A stretch of 64,000 bases of DNA from Candidatus Gastranaerophilales bacterium (GTDB lineage Bacteria > Cyanobacteriota > Vampirovibrionia > Gastranaerophilales > Gastranaerophilaceae): contig CALUPW010000006.1 of NCBI GenBank assembly GCA_944322785.1, positions 43,988-107,987 of the forward strand. The letters run 5' to 3'. How positions within the stretch are numbered: position 1 is the stretch's first letter; each line of letters begins with the position of its first letter. This document shows positions 35,200 to 43,765 of this stretch, one piece after another. The position numbers and the translations under genes are program-made. The notes under the pieces were generated by a model, which had not been told where the DNA came from, did not search any database, and was given only the letters and a program-made list of their open reading frames with translations.

Positions 35200-35925
35200 T
35201 TATGAAACAAGTTCTTTCACTTCTGCTGCAAAGTTCTTAGGATCAAGTTTAATTCCGGGACCCATTGTTGTTGAAAGATAAACTGATTTTACAAATGTTC
35301 CTTTTGCTGATGACGGTTTTGCTCTTAAAACTGCATCTGCCAAAGTTGCATAGTTTTTAATCAGGTCTGCTTCAACAAATTGAATTTTGCCAATAGGACA
35401 GTGAATCATGCCCTGTTTGTCTGCACGGAATTCAACTTTACCAGCTTTAGCATCTTTAACAGCTTTTGCAACATCCATTGTAACAGTACCTGTTTTAGGG
35501 TTCGGCATCAAACCTTTAGGTCCCAATACTCGGCCTAATTTACCGAGCATTCCCATACAATCAGGTGTTGCAATTAATGTATCAAAATCAAACCAGCCGC
35601 CTGAAATTTTATCAATGATTTCTTCGGCTCCTGCATAATCTGCACCGGCATCTTTTGCTTCAGTTGCCTTTGCACCTTTTGCAATTACACATACTCTGAC
35701 TGTTTTACCGAGTCCTGCCGGCAAAACAACCGTTGATCTGATTTGCTGGTCTGCCTGACGAACATCAATACCCAATCTCATATGGCATTCGACTGTTTCA
35801 TTGAATTTTGATAATTCTTTTGATATTTCCTGTAATTTTTTAATTGCATTTACTGCTGTTGACGGTTGTTCAAAACCCTCAAGCATTTCCTGCATTTTCT
35901 TTTGTTTTTTAGTTAATTTTGACAT
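35200..35925 (-). CDS. rplA: 50S ribosomal protein L1
   Basis: L1 forms the mobile L1 stalk of the large subunit and in many bacteria represses its own operon by binding mRNA. The 241-residue protein has the family blocks [39 protein letters not shown] and PNPKTGTVT, followed by [20 protein letters not shown]. The ATG follows AAAGGAAA. It follows rplK on the same strand with a structured spacer. rplJ and rplL, usually next, are instead about 10 kb away. Confidence 0.98.
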   Translation of the reverse strand: MSKLTKKQKKMQEMLEGFEQPSTAVNAIKKLQEISKELSKFNETVECHMRLGIDVRQADQQIRSTVVLPAGLGKTVRVCVIAKGAKATEAKDAGADYAGAEEIIDKISGGWFDFDTLIATPDCMGMLGKLGRVLGPKGLMPNPKTGTVTMDVAKAVKDAKAGKVEFRADKQGMIHCPIGKIQFVEADLIKNYATLADAVLRAKPSSAKGTFVKSVYLSTTMGPGIKLDPKNFAAEVKELVS

Positions 35926-35983
35926 TTTATTTTCCTTTCGTGGTAATAACGGATTTTTGCATTAGTGCAAAAGTCCTTCCATC
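35926..35983 (-). promoter_or_regulatory. Structured leader of rplA, related to that of rplK
   Basis: On the minus strand the spacer contains TGGAAGGA, a hairpin made by CTTTTGC and GCAAAA with flanking GGA/TCC, then ACCACGAAAGGA as the ribosome-binding end. The rplK leader shares the same layout. It could be a site for L1 or L11 autoregulation. Confidence 0.45.
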
Positions 35984-36412
35984 CTAACCTTCCTTAACTG
36001 TAACACCCATTGCACGGCATGAACCTTTAATCATTTTTACTGCCGCTTCAAGAGTTGTTGCATTTAAGTCATTCATTTTAATTTTTGCAATTTCTTCAAG
36101 CTGTGCCTGAGTAATTTCGGCTACTTTGTCCTTGTTAGGAGCAGCTGAACCTTTTGACAGGTTTAAAGCTTTTTTAATCAAAACAGGTGCCGGAGGTGAT
36201 TTTGTAACGAATGAAAAACTTCTGTCTTCGTAAACGTCAATTACAACCGGAATAATGTATCCTGCTTGAGATTCTGTTTTTGCATTGAACTGCTTACAGA
36301 AATCCATGATGTTTACACCGTGCTGACCTAAAGCCGGACCTACCGGAGGTGACGGATTTGCTTTACCTGCTTCGATTTGAAGCTTGATTTTTCCTACTAC
36401 TTTCTTTGCCAT
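35984..36412 (-). CDS. rplK: 50S ribosomal protein L11
   Basis: L11 binds the GTPase-associated region of 23S rRNA with L10. The 142-residue protein is standard length with [50 protein letters not shown] and the C-terminal RNA-binding end [12 protein letters not shown]. The ATG follows AAAGGAG. It sits between nusG and rplA in the usual secE-nusG-rplK-rplA order. Confidence 0.98.
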   Translation of the reverse strand: MAKKVVGKIKLQIEAGKANPSPPVGPALGQHGVNIMDFCKQFNAKTESQAGYIIPVVIDVYEDRSFSFVTKSPPAPVLIKKALNLSKGSAAPNKDKVAEITQAQLEEIAKIKMNDLNATTLEAAVKMIKGSCRAMGVTVKEG

Positions 36413-36480
36413 TTTTTTCTCCTTTTGTGGTGCTAGCGGTTTTCTTGCGTGTAGTGACGCTTGAAAAATCCTTCCACATT
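36413..36480 (-). promoter_or_regulatory. Structured leader of rplK
   Basis: On the minus strand the nusG-rplK spacer contains GTGGAAGGA, a stem of TTTTC/GAAAA topped by GCGT/ACGC, and then ACCACAAAAGGAG. It resembles the rplA leader in sequence and layout. Confidence 0.45.
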
Positions 36481-36533
36481 TTTGTACTTCCTGACCGGCT
36501 TTACGGTTTTATGCCGCATCAGCCAATCGTATA

Positions 36534-37172
36534 TTATAATTTGTTGATTTGTTTATATTCAAGTTCAACAGGCGTTTCACGTCCGAAGATTGAAACATTT
36601 GCACGAAGTTTTGATTTATCAGGGTAAACTTCAATAATATCCGCAACAAAGTCTGCAAACGGCCCTGATATAATTCTGACCTTATCGCCTGCTTTAACAT
36701 CAAGTTCAATCTTTTGAGATTGAGAAGTTGAACGGTGAATAATCTTTTTAATTTCACTGTCACGTGCCGGAATCGGCTTTTTGGCAGAACCGACGAATTT
36801 TGTAACACCGGCTGTATGGCGTACTACATACCAGCTGTCTTCATCCATAATCATTTCGACTAAAACATAGCCGGGGAAGATTTTTTCTTCACGTTCCTGT
36901 TTTTTACCGCCTTTCATCTGAGTGACGGTTTTTTGAGGAACTTCCACACGGAAGATTTTTTCGCCCATATTCATATATTCAATACGTTTTTCAAGATTGA
37001 CTTTAACTTTGTTTTCATGACCTGTAACCGTATGAACTATGTACCAGCGCTTTTGATTTTTCTTGGCTTCTTTCTTTTCTTCTTCAGCTTGCGCTTTTGC
37101 TTCGGCCTCTAAAGCTTCCGCTTTTAAATCTTCATTCAGTTGTTCTTCCATTGATTTTTCTTTTTTTGCCAT
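36534..37172 (-). CDS. nusG: Transcription termination/antitermination protein NusG
   Basis: NusG binds RNA polymerase and affects pausing, termination and coupling to ribosomes. The 212-residue protein has the NGN domain (RWYIVHTVTGHENKVKVNL, FPGYVLVEM, VRHTAGVTKFVG) and a C-terminal KOW domain (KAGDKVRIISGPFADFVADI). It starts with a charged extension of about 40 residues rich in Glu, Lys and Ala, longer than in E. coli NusG. It lies 30 bases after secE in the same operon. Confidence 0.97.
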   Translation of the reverse strand: MAKKEKSMEEQLNEDLKAEALEAEAKAQAEEEKKEAKKNQKRWYIVHTVTGHENKVKVNLEKRIEYMNMGEKIFRVEVPQKTVTQMKGGKKQEREEKIFPGYVLVEMIMDEDSWYVVRHTAGVTKFVGSAKKPIPARDSEIKKIIHRSTSQSQKIELDVKAGDKVRIISGPFADFVADIIEVYPDKSKLRANVSIFGRETPVELEYKQINKL

Positions 37173-37201
37173 AAGCCACCTTTTTATTTTTTATATCGGA
37201 A

Positions 37202-37426
37202 CTATTTGATGAGTCCCAACAGTCCTTTAAAAATTATATCCATTAAATAAACCGATACCGTAAATACAAACACAATTATAATTACAAACACGGTTTCCGC
37301 AACAACCTGACGTTTTTCAGGCCAGCTTATTTTACCCCATTCGGATTTTACGCCTCTGAAGTATGTTGTTATTCCTTTTACGAATTCCGGTGTTTTTCCG
37401 GGTTGTGATGTTTCATTTCCAATCAT
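37202..37426 (-). CDS. secE: Preprotein translocase subunit SecE
   Basis: SecE clamps the SecY channel in the cytoplasmic membrane. The 74-residue protein has the family segment FRGVKSEWGKISWPEKRQVV followed by one membrane helix (ETVFVIIIVFVFTVSVYLMD) and a short tail, the single-helix form common outside the enterobacteria. It lies between tRNA-Trp and nusG, the classical neighbourhood. Confidence 0.95.
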   Translation of the reverse strand: MIGNETSQPGKTPEFVKGITTYFRGVKSEWGKISWPEKRQVVAETVFVIIIVFVFTVSVYLMDIIFKGLLGLIK

Positions 37427-37452
37427 ATGTTTGTATTCCTTATTTTTAAAAT

Positions 37453-37525
37453 CGCGCCCTGAAGGACTCGAACCCTCGACATCCGGTTTTGGAGACCGAC
37501 GTTCTACCGACTGAACTAAGGACGC
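37453..37525 (-). tRNA. tRNA-Trp (anticodon CCA)
   Basis: The minus strand folds into a standard cloverleaf of 73 bases. The acceptor arm GCGTCCT pairs with AGGGCGC, the anticodon loop is CTCCAAA (anticodon CCA), and the T arm contains GGTTCGAGTCC. The 3' CCA is not encoded. It lies between rpmG and secE, a conserved position. Confidence 0.95.
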
Positions 37526-37676
37526 TTAACCGTGAATCTCACGGTATTTGACCTTTCGGATTATTCTGCTGTCCTGTTCCTTATTTTCGCTATGCAAACT
37601 TTATCAAATTTGCACCGCTCAATCGGAACATTGGATGCTTTGGGCTTCGCTTCGCTGCGCCCTGCAGAAAATCCGT

Positions 37677-37844
37677 CTACTTAGTTTCTTTATGGTTTGT
37701 ATGTTTTTTGCATTTCGGGCAATATTTGCTCAGTTCAAGTCTTTCTTTGATATTTTTTTTGTTTTTGGTTGTTGTGTAGTTTCGTTCTTTGCAATCTTCA
37801 CAGGCAAGAACTACCATTCTGTCGTTTTTTCCTTTGATTCCCAT
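37677..37844 (-). CDS. rpmG: 50S ribosomal protein L33, zinc-binding form
   Basis: The 55-residue protein starts [20 protein letters not shown] and ends with [15 protein letters not shown]. The Cys pairs CEDC and CPKC make this the zinc-binding (C+) form of L33. The ATG at 37844 follows AAAGGAAA. It opens an operon rpmG, tRNA-Trp, secE, nusG, rplK, rplA. Confidence 0.95.
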   Translation of the reverse strand: MGIKGKNDRMVVLACEDCKERNYTTTKNKKNIKERLELSKYCPKCKKHTNHKETK

Positions 37845-37893
37845 TGTTATTTCCTTTTTCTTATTGAATTTTCAACGTTTTATTTCCTTTTTA

Positions 37894-37926
37894 AAATAGA
37901 ATGTGAGAAAGAATCACATTCTATTT
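37894..37926 (-). promoter_or_regulatory. 13-bp hairpin in the rpmG leader
   Basis: AAATAGAATGTGA at 37894-37906 pairs perfectly with TCACATTCTATTT at 37914-37926. On the minus strand it lies about 50 bases before rpmG and ends in TTTT, so it could be an attenuator or an mRNA-stabilising stem for the operon. Confidence 0.45.
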
Positions 37927-37963
37927 AATCGGCTTATGATAATATGATAAAACAAAAATAAAT

Positions 37964-37995
37964 AAATGCAAACAATTGTTAACAAATGCAAACAA
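37964..37995 (-). promoter_or_regulatory. Tandem 12-bp repeats at the rpmG promoter
   Basis: AAATGCAAACAA occurs at 37964-37975 and again at 37984-37995, with starts 20 bases apart, two helical turns. On the minus strand the inner copy contains TTGCAT, which can act as a -35 box for TATCAT 16 bases further on. Confidence 0.4.
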
Positions 37996-38028
37996 AAAAG
38001 AACCGGATTTACGCCGGCTCTTTTTTTT
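37993..38028 (-). terminator. Intrinsic terminator of the coiled-coil gene
   Basis: On the minus strand AAGAGCCGG pairs with CCGGTTCTT and is followed by a T run. It lies just downstream of the gene ending at 38048. Confidence 0.85.
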
Positions 38029-38047
38029 GGGTTAACTAATTATTTTA

Positions 38048-38644
38048 TTATTTAATTGCGTAATCGGAATTTCTGTTACGCATCTCATAAGAACTCGGAA
38101 CATCATAATTGCTGTAGGAATCAGTTCTTAATTTTTCCATATAAACCTGTCCGTTTTTGACGACCTGCTGCAATTGAGTAAGGTCACGTTCCAGATTTGT
38201 CAGAACCTGTTCTGCGTAAATTTCTGCACCTTCACGTGTTTTCATTGCATCTTCGGTTGCTCTTACTCTAATATCATCAGCTTCTTCCAATGCTTTGCGT
38301 TTCAGTTCTTCACATTCTTCCTGAACCTGTGTTCTAATCCGGTTACCTTCACGTTCCAGAGCTTTTATAAAATCAGCTTCTGATAACTTTCTGTCAGCTT
38401 CAGCCTGTGCATCGGCAACGATTTTTTCAGCCTTTTGCTGTGCTTCTGCCTGCATTTCATCACGGCGTCTTAAAAACGCTCTTGCTTCCTGAACTTCTAC
38501 AGGTAAAGATCTATATATTTTATCAATCAAAGCTTCGATTTCTTTGGGTTTTGCTAGAACAAAGCGACCCGGTATAATCGGAAAACTTTCTTCAATTGAC
38601 ATTTCTAACAGTCTTAATAAGTCATATACACCATTTTGTTGCAT
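38048..38644 (-). CDS. Coiled-coil protein, DivIVA or ATP-synthase-b-like
   Basis: The 198-residue protein starts with a short folded segment (MQQNGVYDLLRLLEMSIEES) and the block IPGRFVLAKPKEIEALIDKI. A long Glu/Ala/Arg-rich coiled coil follows (EAQQKAEKIVADAQAEADRK) to about residue 170, and the tail is disordered. The heptads with Ala and Glu resemble DivIVA-type scaffolds and the b subunit of ATP synthase. I recall similar conserved cyanobacterial proteins, but no function can be given. coaD lies upstream on the same strand, about 110 bases away. Confidence 0.75.
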   Translation of the reverse strand: MQQNGVYDLLRLLEMSIEESFPIIPGRFVLAKPKEIEALIDKIYRSLPVEVQEARAFLRRRDEMQAEAQQKAEKIVADAQAEADRKLSEADFIKALEREGNRIRTQVQEECEELKRKALEEADDIRVRATEDAMKTREGAEIYAEQVLTNLERDLTQLQQVVKNGQVYMEKLRTDSYSNYDVPSSYEMRNRNSDYAIK

Positions 38645-38757
38645 TTTACTACATATCCCTTTCTTGATAATTACATTCTACAAAAGCAAAAACTAATTGT
38701 CAAACTATTTTTGCTTTAATTATCAAGTATTTTAAGATATTTTACACAACCACGGTT

Positions 38758-39234
38758 TTAGAGTTTTTTATTTTTCAAGAATTCGTAAACAGCTTCAGGC
38801 ACAAATTTAGATATATCACCGTTATTAAGGTATATTTCCTTTATTGTACGGGATGAAATAAAATTGTATTTCGGTTTTGTTATTAAAAATATCGTTTTTA
38901 TATCGTTTGATAAGGCGCTGTTTGCTTGAGATAGCTGCATCTCATATTCAAAATCGGAAACCGCACGAAGTCCTCTCAGAATAACTTTTGCTCCGCATTT
39001 TTTTGCATATTCAATCGTCAACCCGTCAAAGCTGTCAACTTCTACATTTTCAATATCCTTAACACTTTCCTTTATCAGTTGTACCCGTTCATCTACCGTT
39101 AAAAACGCATTCTTTTCGGAATTTCTCGCAACTGCAATAATTACTTTATCAAATATTTCCGCACCGTTTTTAAGAATATCTATATGACCTTTTGTAACTG
39201 GATCAAAACTTCCGGGATAAACTGCAATTTTCAT
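38758..39234 (-). CDS. coaD: Phosphopantetheine adenylyltransferase
   Basis: CoaD transfers AMP from ATP to 4'-phosphopantetheine, the fourth step of coenzyme A synthesis. The 158-residue protein has the nucleotidyltransferase motif TKGHIDIL after YPGSFDPV, GLRAVSDFEYEMQLSQAN, and the C-terminal ISSRTIKEI loop. The window also holds panB and panC, which supply the pantothenate for this pathway. The start at 39234 gives the usual MKIAVYPGSFDP N-terminus. Confidence 0.97.
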   Translation of the reverse strand: MKIAVYPGSFDPVTKGHIDILKNGAEIFDKVIIAVARNSEKNAFLTVDERVQLIKESVKDIENVEVDSFDGLTIEYAKKCGAKVILRGLRAVSDFEYEMQLSQANSALSNDIKTIFLITKPKYNFISSRTIKEIYLNNGDISKFVPEAVYEFLKNKKL

Positions 39235-39445
39235 AAATGAACCTCGCTTTTAGTAAAAAACAAAAGTATTATAAATCAAACAGAATATTTTTTGCAAACT
39301 TTTGTAACAAAACAGTTAAATATTGAAATTTGTTATATAAAAAATACTTAATTAATATATAACAAATCTATAATCTTTACTTACTATAACTATTACTACA
39401 CACTTACTACCTGAACTTCTTTTTATAAGAAGTTTTTTTTTACAA
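39235..39445 (+). ncRNA. Candidate small RNA ending at an orphan terminator
   Basis: A strong plus-strand terminator (AACTTCTT pairing with AAGAAGTT, then nine T, near 39413-39440) has no gene upstream on its strand. A TATAAT at 39369-39374 could start a transcript of about 60 bases. An 11-bp inverted repeat (ATTTGTTATAT at 39328-39338 with ATATAACAAAT at 39357-39367) lies just before it. No reading frame is convincing. Confidence 0.35.
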
Positions 39446-39473
39446 TAAAAAAACACCGTAGATACGGTGTCTT
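39446..39473 (-). terminator. Intrinsic terminator of the winged-helix gene
   Basis: On the minus strand ACACCGTA pairs with TACGGTGT and is followed by T7. Confidence 0.85.
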
Positions 39474-39498
39474 TTATTAATTACATTTGGATAAGCCA

Positions 39499-39708
39499 CT
39501 ATTTTAAAGTGATGCTTACTGATGAACCTTTTTTAGAAATAGCAACTTTATCTTCTCTTGCTAACCAGCCGAGTCCTAAGTCTGCAAAATTTCCTTTAAG
39601 GTCTAATTCTTTTTTCATTTTAGCAAATGTTGATTTGCCGTTGTTTGATGACAAATAGTTGTAAATTTGGCCTGCTGATTGACCGATTTGTTCTTGTAAT
39701 TCTTGCAT
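39499..39708 (-). CDS. Small winged-helix protein
   Basis: The start is set at the ATG at 39708 because GGAGGTAG precedes it. The 69-residue protein (MQELQEQIGQSAGQIYNYLS at the start) is a compact winged-helix domain with FAKMKKELDLKGNFADLGLG and WLAREDKVAISKKGSSVSIT. This matches a small conserved family of stand-alone winged-helix proteins (DUF2582-like by memory). Whether it binds DNA is unknown. It stands alone between two terminators. Confidence 0.8.
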   Translation of the reverse strand: MQELQEQIGQSAGQIYNYLSSNNGKSTFAKMKKELDLKGNFADLGLGWLAREDKVAISKKGSSVSITLK

Positions 39709-39868
39709 TTCTACCTCCACTTTCTTGCAATGCTTTTATAATTCTTTATTTACAAGTATTATACTAGAACATTTTTTTCAAAAATGCAATAGTTTAATAG
39801 TATTAATTTGAATGGTAAAAATAACACTTTTTTTGTGATAAAATACTGTAAAAAGAGGATTGATTAAC

Positions 39869-42800
39869 GTGATTTTGGAAGGAAGTGTATCATCTGACAA
39901 AACTGACATGCTTATTGAAAAATATGCAAAACTTTTAAATGCAAAAGTTCCGGCATCAAAAGTTCTTGTACTTGTTCAAAATTCTCAGCTTAAAAACAAG
40001 TTTGTTGAAAATACACTTAATCTTCTTAAAATCAATGCGGTTGAAAAACTTGAAGTTCATTCATTCTTTTCACTTGTTTACAATACTATAATCGACAACT
40101 GGGCAGTTCTTGAAAATATCAATCCATACAGAGGGGTTGAAATTCTTCCAAACCTTGCAGGACTTGAAGTTTCACAGTTCATTTTGAAAGATATCATAAA
40201 AGATGTCCAATTTAAGGGGTATAATTCAAAAAAATCACTTCTTCACCAGCTTTTCAGACGGTATTCTTTGATTGTACAAAACAATCTCTCGGATGATGAA
40301 GTTGAGTGGAGGTCGAGGGTTCTGGGCGAAAGTTTTGCTGATGATGCAAAAACAGCTTTAAAAAAACTCCTTAAAAAAACTCTTGAACTCCGTGATTTTG
40401 ATTATCTCAGGCAGGGGCTTGTTTTTAATTATATTTATAAAAATACGGAATATTTTAAAAACATTGAATACTTGATTGTTGATGACGGGGATGAAATCAC
40501 ACCGATTTGTTTTGACTTTATCAAACATCTGGCACCGCAATTGAAAGAAGTTTATATTGCATTTGACAGAAAGGGTGCAAGCAGAACCGGATATTTGAGT
40601 GCAGACAAAACCGCTGTCTGGGAATTTGAAAAACTGTTTAACGAGCCTGTAATTTCAATTGACTCAAACACAAAAATGAAATTTGACGCTGAAACAATAT
40701 TTAAAAATGTGACTGATGAAAAAGGCGAAATCCTGACAAACTTTTCACTCCAATCGCCGTCGAAACGGGCAAAGATGATTGATTTGGCCTCCGAACAGAT
40801 AAATTCTCTGTTAAAAGCAAAAGTAAAACCTTGCGAAATTGCGATTGTAACTCCTGTTATTGACGACATGCTTAAATTTTCTCTAAAAGAAAATATTAAA
40901 AATCACACCAATCTTTTATTTTTATCCGGCAACGAAAAACTTATTCAAAATCCGCTTGTTCTGTCTGTTTTGACGATTATAAAACTCAATTGCGGAATGA
41001 AGGAAAGGCTTTCGTCTTTTGATTTAAGGATAATTTTGTCGAATTTTCTTGAAATTCCTGTTAAATATTGCCGTGAAATTCTGGAAACCTTTGACAGAAC
41101 AAAAGAACTTATTGAATATGAATTTTCTGACAGCGATTATACCGTAAAATACATGAAATTTATTCAAGTTGTTAACGCTCATGAAAATACCGCTGCGAAA
41201 CTTTCTAAACAGGCGCTTGATATTTTTAACGAACTTGCGGAATTGAAAAATTTTGATGCTGCTGTTTTAAACAAGTTTAATTTCTTTATCAAACAGCTTC
41301 AGGAGTTTGAAAATATATTTAAATGTGATTTTGAAAAAAGAAAATTTGAAATTATCACGCAAATTGAAAATTCAATAATTTCCGAAAATCCATACTCAAT
41401 TCTGGAAGTTAAAGAGAGGGATCTTGTAATCGGAACACCGCAGAAAATCATTGACAACCAGATCAGGACTAAATATCAAATATGGCTTGATATTTCAAGT
41501 GACGACTGGATTAAAAGCGATACAGGGCCGCTTTATAACGCATGGGTTTTTCAAAGGGGCTGGTCAAAAGACGAATTCACGATTGATGACAACATTGAAC
41601 TGGGGAAAGAAAAAACCGCAAGAATTTTACGGAAACTGACACTTTGTGCGGGAGAAAAAGTTTTTGCATATTCAAGTCTTTTTGACGGAAACGGAATTGA
41701 AAACTTCGGAGGAATTGAAAAGAATATCATAGTTGCAGCTGAAAAACAGACGGAAGCGGAAACTCAAAAAAAATTCAAAATCATTCCCCGTCCCGACCAG
41801 CAGCCGGTTTTAGACTACAAATCCGGACGAATGGCAATTTCAGCGGTTCCAGGTGCCGGAAAAACAACTATTCTTCTTGCTCTCATTTTAAAACTTCTGG
41901 ACAACGGTGCAACTCCCGAAAATATTTTTGTTTTAACTTATATGGAATCTGCAGCCCGCAATTTTCGGGAAAGAATAAAATCCGTACGGGAAGATTCCGC
42001 TCAGCTTCCGAACATCAGCACAATCCACGGACTTGCATTAAGAATTTTGAAAGAGAACGGAAATTTTGAACGACTCGGGCTTTCTGCGGATTTCGAAATC
42101 TGCGACGACACACAAAGAACTCGGATTGTTAAAGAAATCGCAGCAAAATTAAAACTGAAAAAAAATGAAACCGATGATTTTGACCGAGCAATTTCCGTAT
42201 TCAAAATGGGCGGCGGAATCCTTAAAACCGGTTCGGATATCTCCGGAATTAAGAAGCCGCAGGACAAAAAAGTTATAAAATTTCTTGAATTTTTTAACGA
42301 TTACCAAACAACATTAAAATCGCTAAACTTAATTGATTATGATGACATGCTGATTTCATCGGTGAGATTACTGGAGGAAAATCCGGATATTCTGGCACAT
42401 TATCAGGAAATCTGCCATTATGTAATTGAGGATGAAGCACAGGATTCATCGGCTATTCAGCAAAAACTTATTAATCTTTTGAGTGCAAAATATAAAAATC
42501 TGATTCGATGCGGCGACATAAATCAGGCAATTACAACAACTTTTTCAAACGCAGATGTTGAAGGTTTCAGAAACTTCATACAGAATTCAAACAACGTCAG
42601 TATGAACTGCTCGCAAAGATGCACAAAAGACGTCTGGACGCTTGCAAATGACCTTATAAATTTTGCGGATTTGCATGAGGAGATGAAAAACGCATTTTTC
42701 AAAATTTTTATGCAGCCGGTTGAAGGGAAAAATCCTGAAGGAGAAAATGCTGTCACGGCAAAAATTTTTGACAGCACATTAGAGGAAAAAAATTATATTT

Positions 42801-43765
42801 TATCGGTTATAAAAAATACTTTGAAAAAAAATCCGAAAGCGACCATCGGAATTCTTTTACGAAACAACTTTCAGGTTGTTCAGTGGATGGATTTTATAAA
42901 CAACAGCGGACTTACAACAATTACCCGAAGCGAATGTCTGGAACAAAAAACTATTTTCCGTGTTATTTTTGCGGTGCTTTCAATGATTTTAAACCCGTTT
43001 GACAACAATATAATTGCGGATAATTACGAAATTCTTGCGGAATGCGGATTCTACAAACAGCGTCTGGGCTGTGAAATAAGAAAGTATGAAAATCCGTTTA
43101 TTTCACTGAATTGTGACAATATAAACAATATTTATCTTGAACAATTTTACTGGGATTTAAGCTACTGGCTTTCATTCCCGCATTTGACGGCAGATGAACT
43201 TGCTATCAAAATCGGACTTTACTATTTTTCAAGCGAAATCGAAAAATCAAATGTTTATCTTATTTCAACACTCATCAAACGTATCGGAATGACAAATACA
43301 AATTTTGAATACATTATGACACGTCTTGGTGAATTATCTAAAAAAACATCTCTTTCCGGTTTCAAATTTTTCTCAGAAGAAGATGAAAGCAACAAAGAAT
43401 TTCTTGAAGGCAAAGTTCAGATTATGACGCTCCACAAGTCAAAAGGGGACGAATTTGACCTTGTTTTTCTCCCTGAAATGGCAGAAAAAAATCTCCCGCT
43501 CGATTTTGAACAGATAAAATTAAAATCATCTGATTTTATGGAAAATATTAGACAGCTTAATCCTGACTACAAGGCAAAGTCCGAATATCAGTTAAAGCAG
43601 GAACTTCTGGCTGAAAATCTCAGACTTTTGTATGTCGCAATCACACGTGCAAAAAGAAATCTTCAAATTACAGTAAGCCGCAAGACAAAATCATTTGAAA
43701 AAGTTGTTGAACTGCAGCCATCGCTTATTTTTAATATAATTTCGGAAAAGGCAGGTGTTTTATGA
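39869..43765 (+). CDS. UvrD/AddA-like ATP-dependent helicase with degenerate N-terminal helicase half
   Basis: The start is set at the GTG at 39869, nine bases after GAGGA; a TTG at 39860 is less likely. The protein has about 1298 residues. The first 620 look like a worn SF1 helicase module: GSVSSDKT sits where a P-loop is expected, and later WLDISSDDW and GKEKTARILRKLTL resemble UvrD C-terminal motifs. A full UvrD module follows, with P-loop AVPGAGKTT near residue 660, YVIEDEAQDSS near 853, and VAITRAKRNL near the end. It overlaps the nuclease gene by four bases (ATGA). The pair resembles AddAB-type recombination enzymes. Confidence 0.85.
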   Translation: MILEGSVSSDKTDMLIEKYAKLLNAKVPASKVLVLVQNSQLKNKFVENTLNLLKINAVEKLEVHSFFSLVYNTIIDNWAVLENINPYRGVEILPNLAGLEVSQFILKDIIKDVQFKGYNSKKSLLHQLFRRYSLIVQNNLSDDEVEWRSRVLGESFADDAKTALKKLLKKTLELRDFDYLRQGLVFNYIYKNTEYFKNIEYLIVDDGDEITPICFDFIKHLAPQLKEVYIAFDRKGASRTGYLSADKTAVWEFEKLFNEPVISIDSNTKMKFDAETIFKNVTDEKGEILTNFSLQSPSKRAKMIDLASEQINSLLKAKVKPCEIAIVTPVIDDMLKFSLKENIKNHTNLLFLSGNEKLIQNPLVLSVLTIIKLNCGMKERLSSFDLRIILSNFLEIPVKYCREILETFDRTKELIEYEFSDSDYTVKYMKFIQVVNAHENTAAKLSKQALDIFNELAELKNFDAAVLNKFNFFIKQLQEFENIFKCDFEKRKFEIITQIENSIISENPYSILEVKERDLVIGTPQKIIDNQIRTKYQIWLDISSDDWIKSDTGPLYNAWVFQRGWSKDEFTIDDNIELGKEKTARILRKLTLCAGEKVFAYSSLFDGNGIENFGGIEKNIIVAAEKQTEAETQKKFKIIPRPDQQPVLDYKSGRMAISAVPGAGKTTILLALILKLLDNGATPENIFVLTYMESAARNFRERIKSVREDSAQLPNISTIHGLALRILKENGNFERLGLSADFEICDDTQRTRIVKEIAAKLKLKKNETDDFDRAISVFKMGGGILKTGSDISGIKKPQDKKVIKFLEFFNDYQTTLKSLNLIDYDDMLISSVRLLEENPDILAHYQEICHYVIEDEAQDSSAIQQKLINLLSAKYKNLIRCGDINQAITTTFSNADVEGFRNFIQNSNNVSMNCSQRCTKDVWTLANDLINFADLHEEMKNAFFKIFMQPVEGKNPEGENAVTAKIFDSTLEEKNYILSVIKNTLKKNPKATIGILLRNNFQVVQWMDFINNSGLTTITRSECLEQKTIFRVIFAVLSMILNPFDNNIIADNYEILAECGFYKQRLGCEIRKYENPFISLNCDNINNIYLEQFYWDLSYWLSFPHLTADELAIKIGLYYFSSEIEKSNVYLISTLIKRIGMTNTNFEYIMTRLGELSKKTSLSGFKFFSEEDESNKEFLEGKVQIMTLHKSKGDEFDLVFLPEMAEKNLPLDFEQIKLKSSDFMENIRQLNPDYKAKSEYQLKQELLAENLRLLYVAITRAKRNLQITVSRKTKSFEKVVELQPSLIFNIISEKAGVL

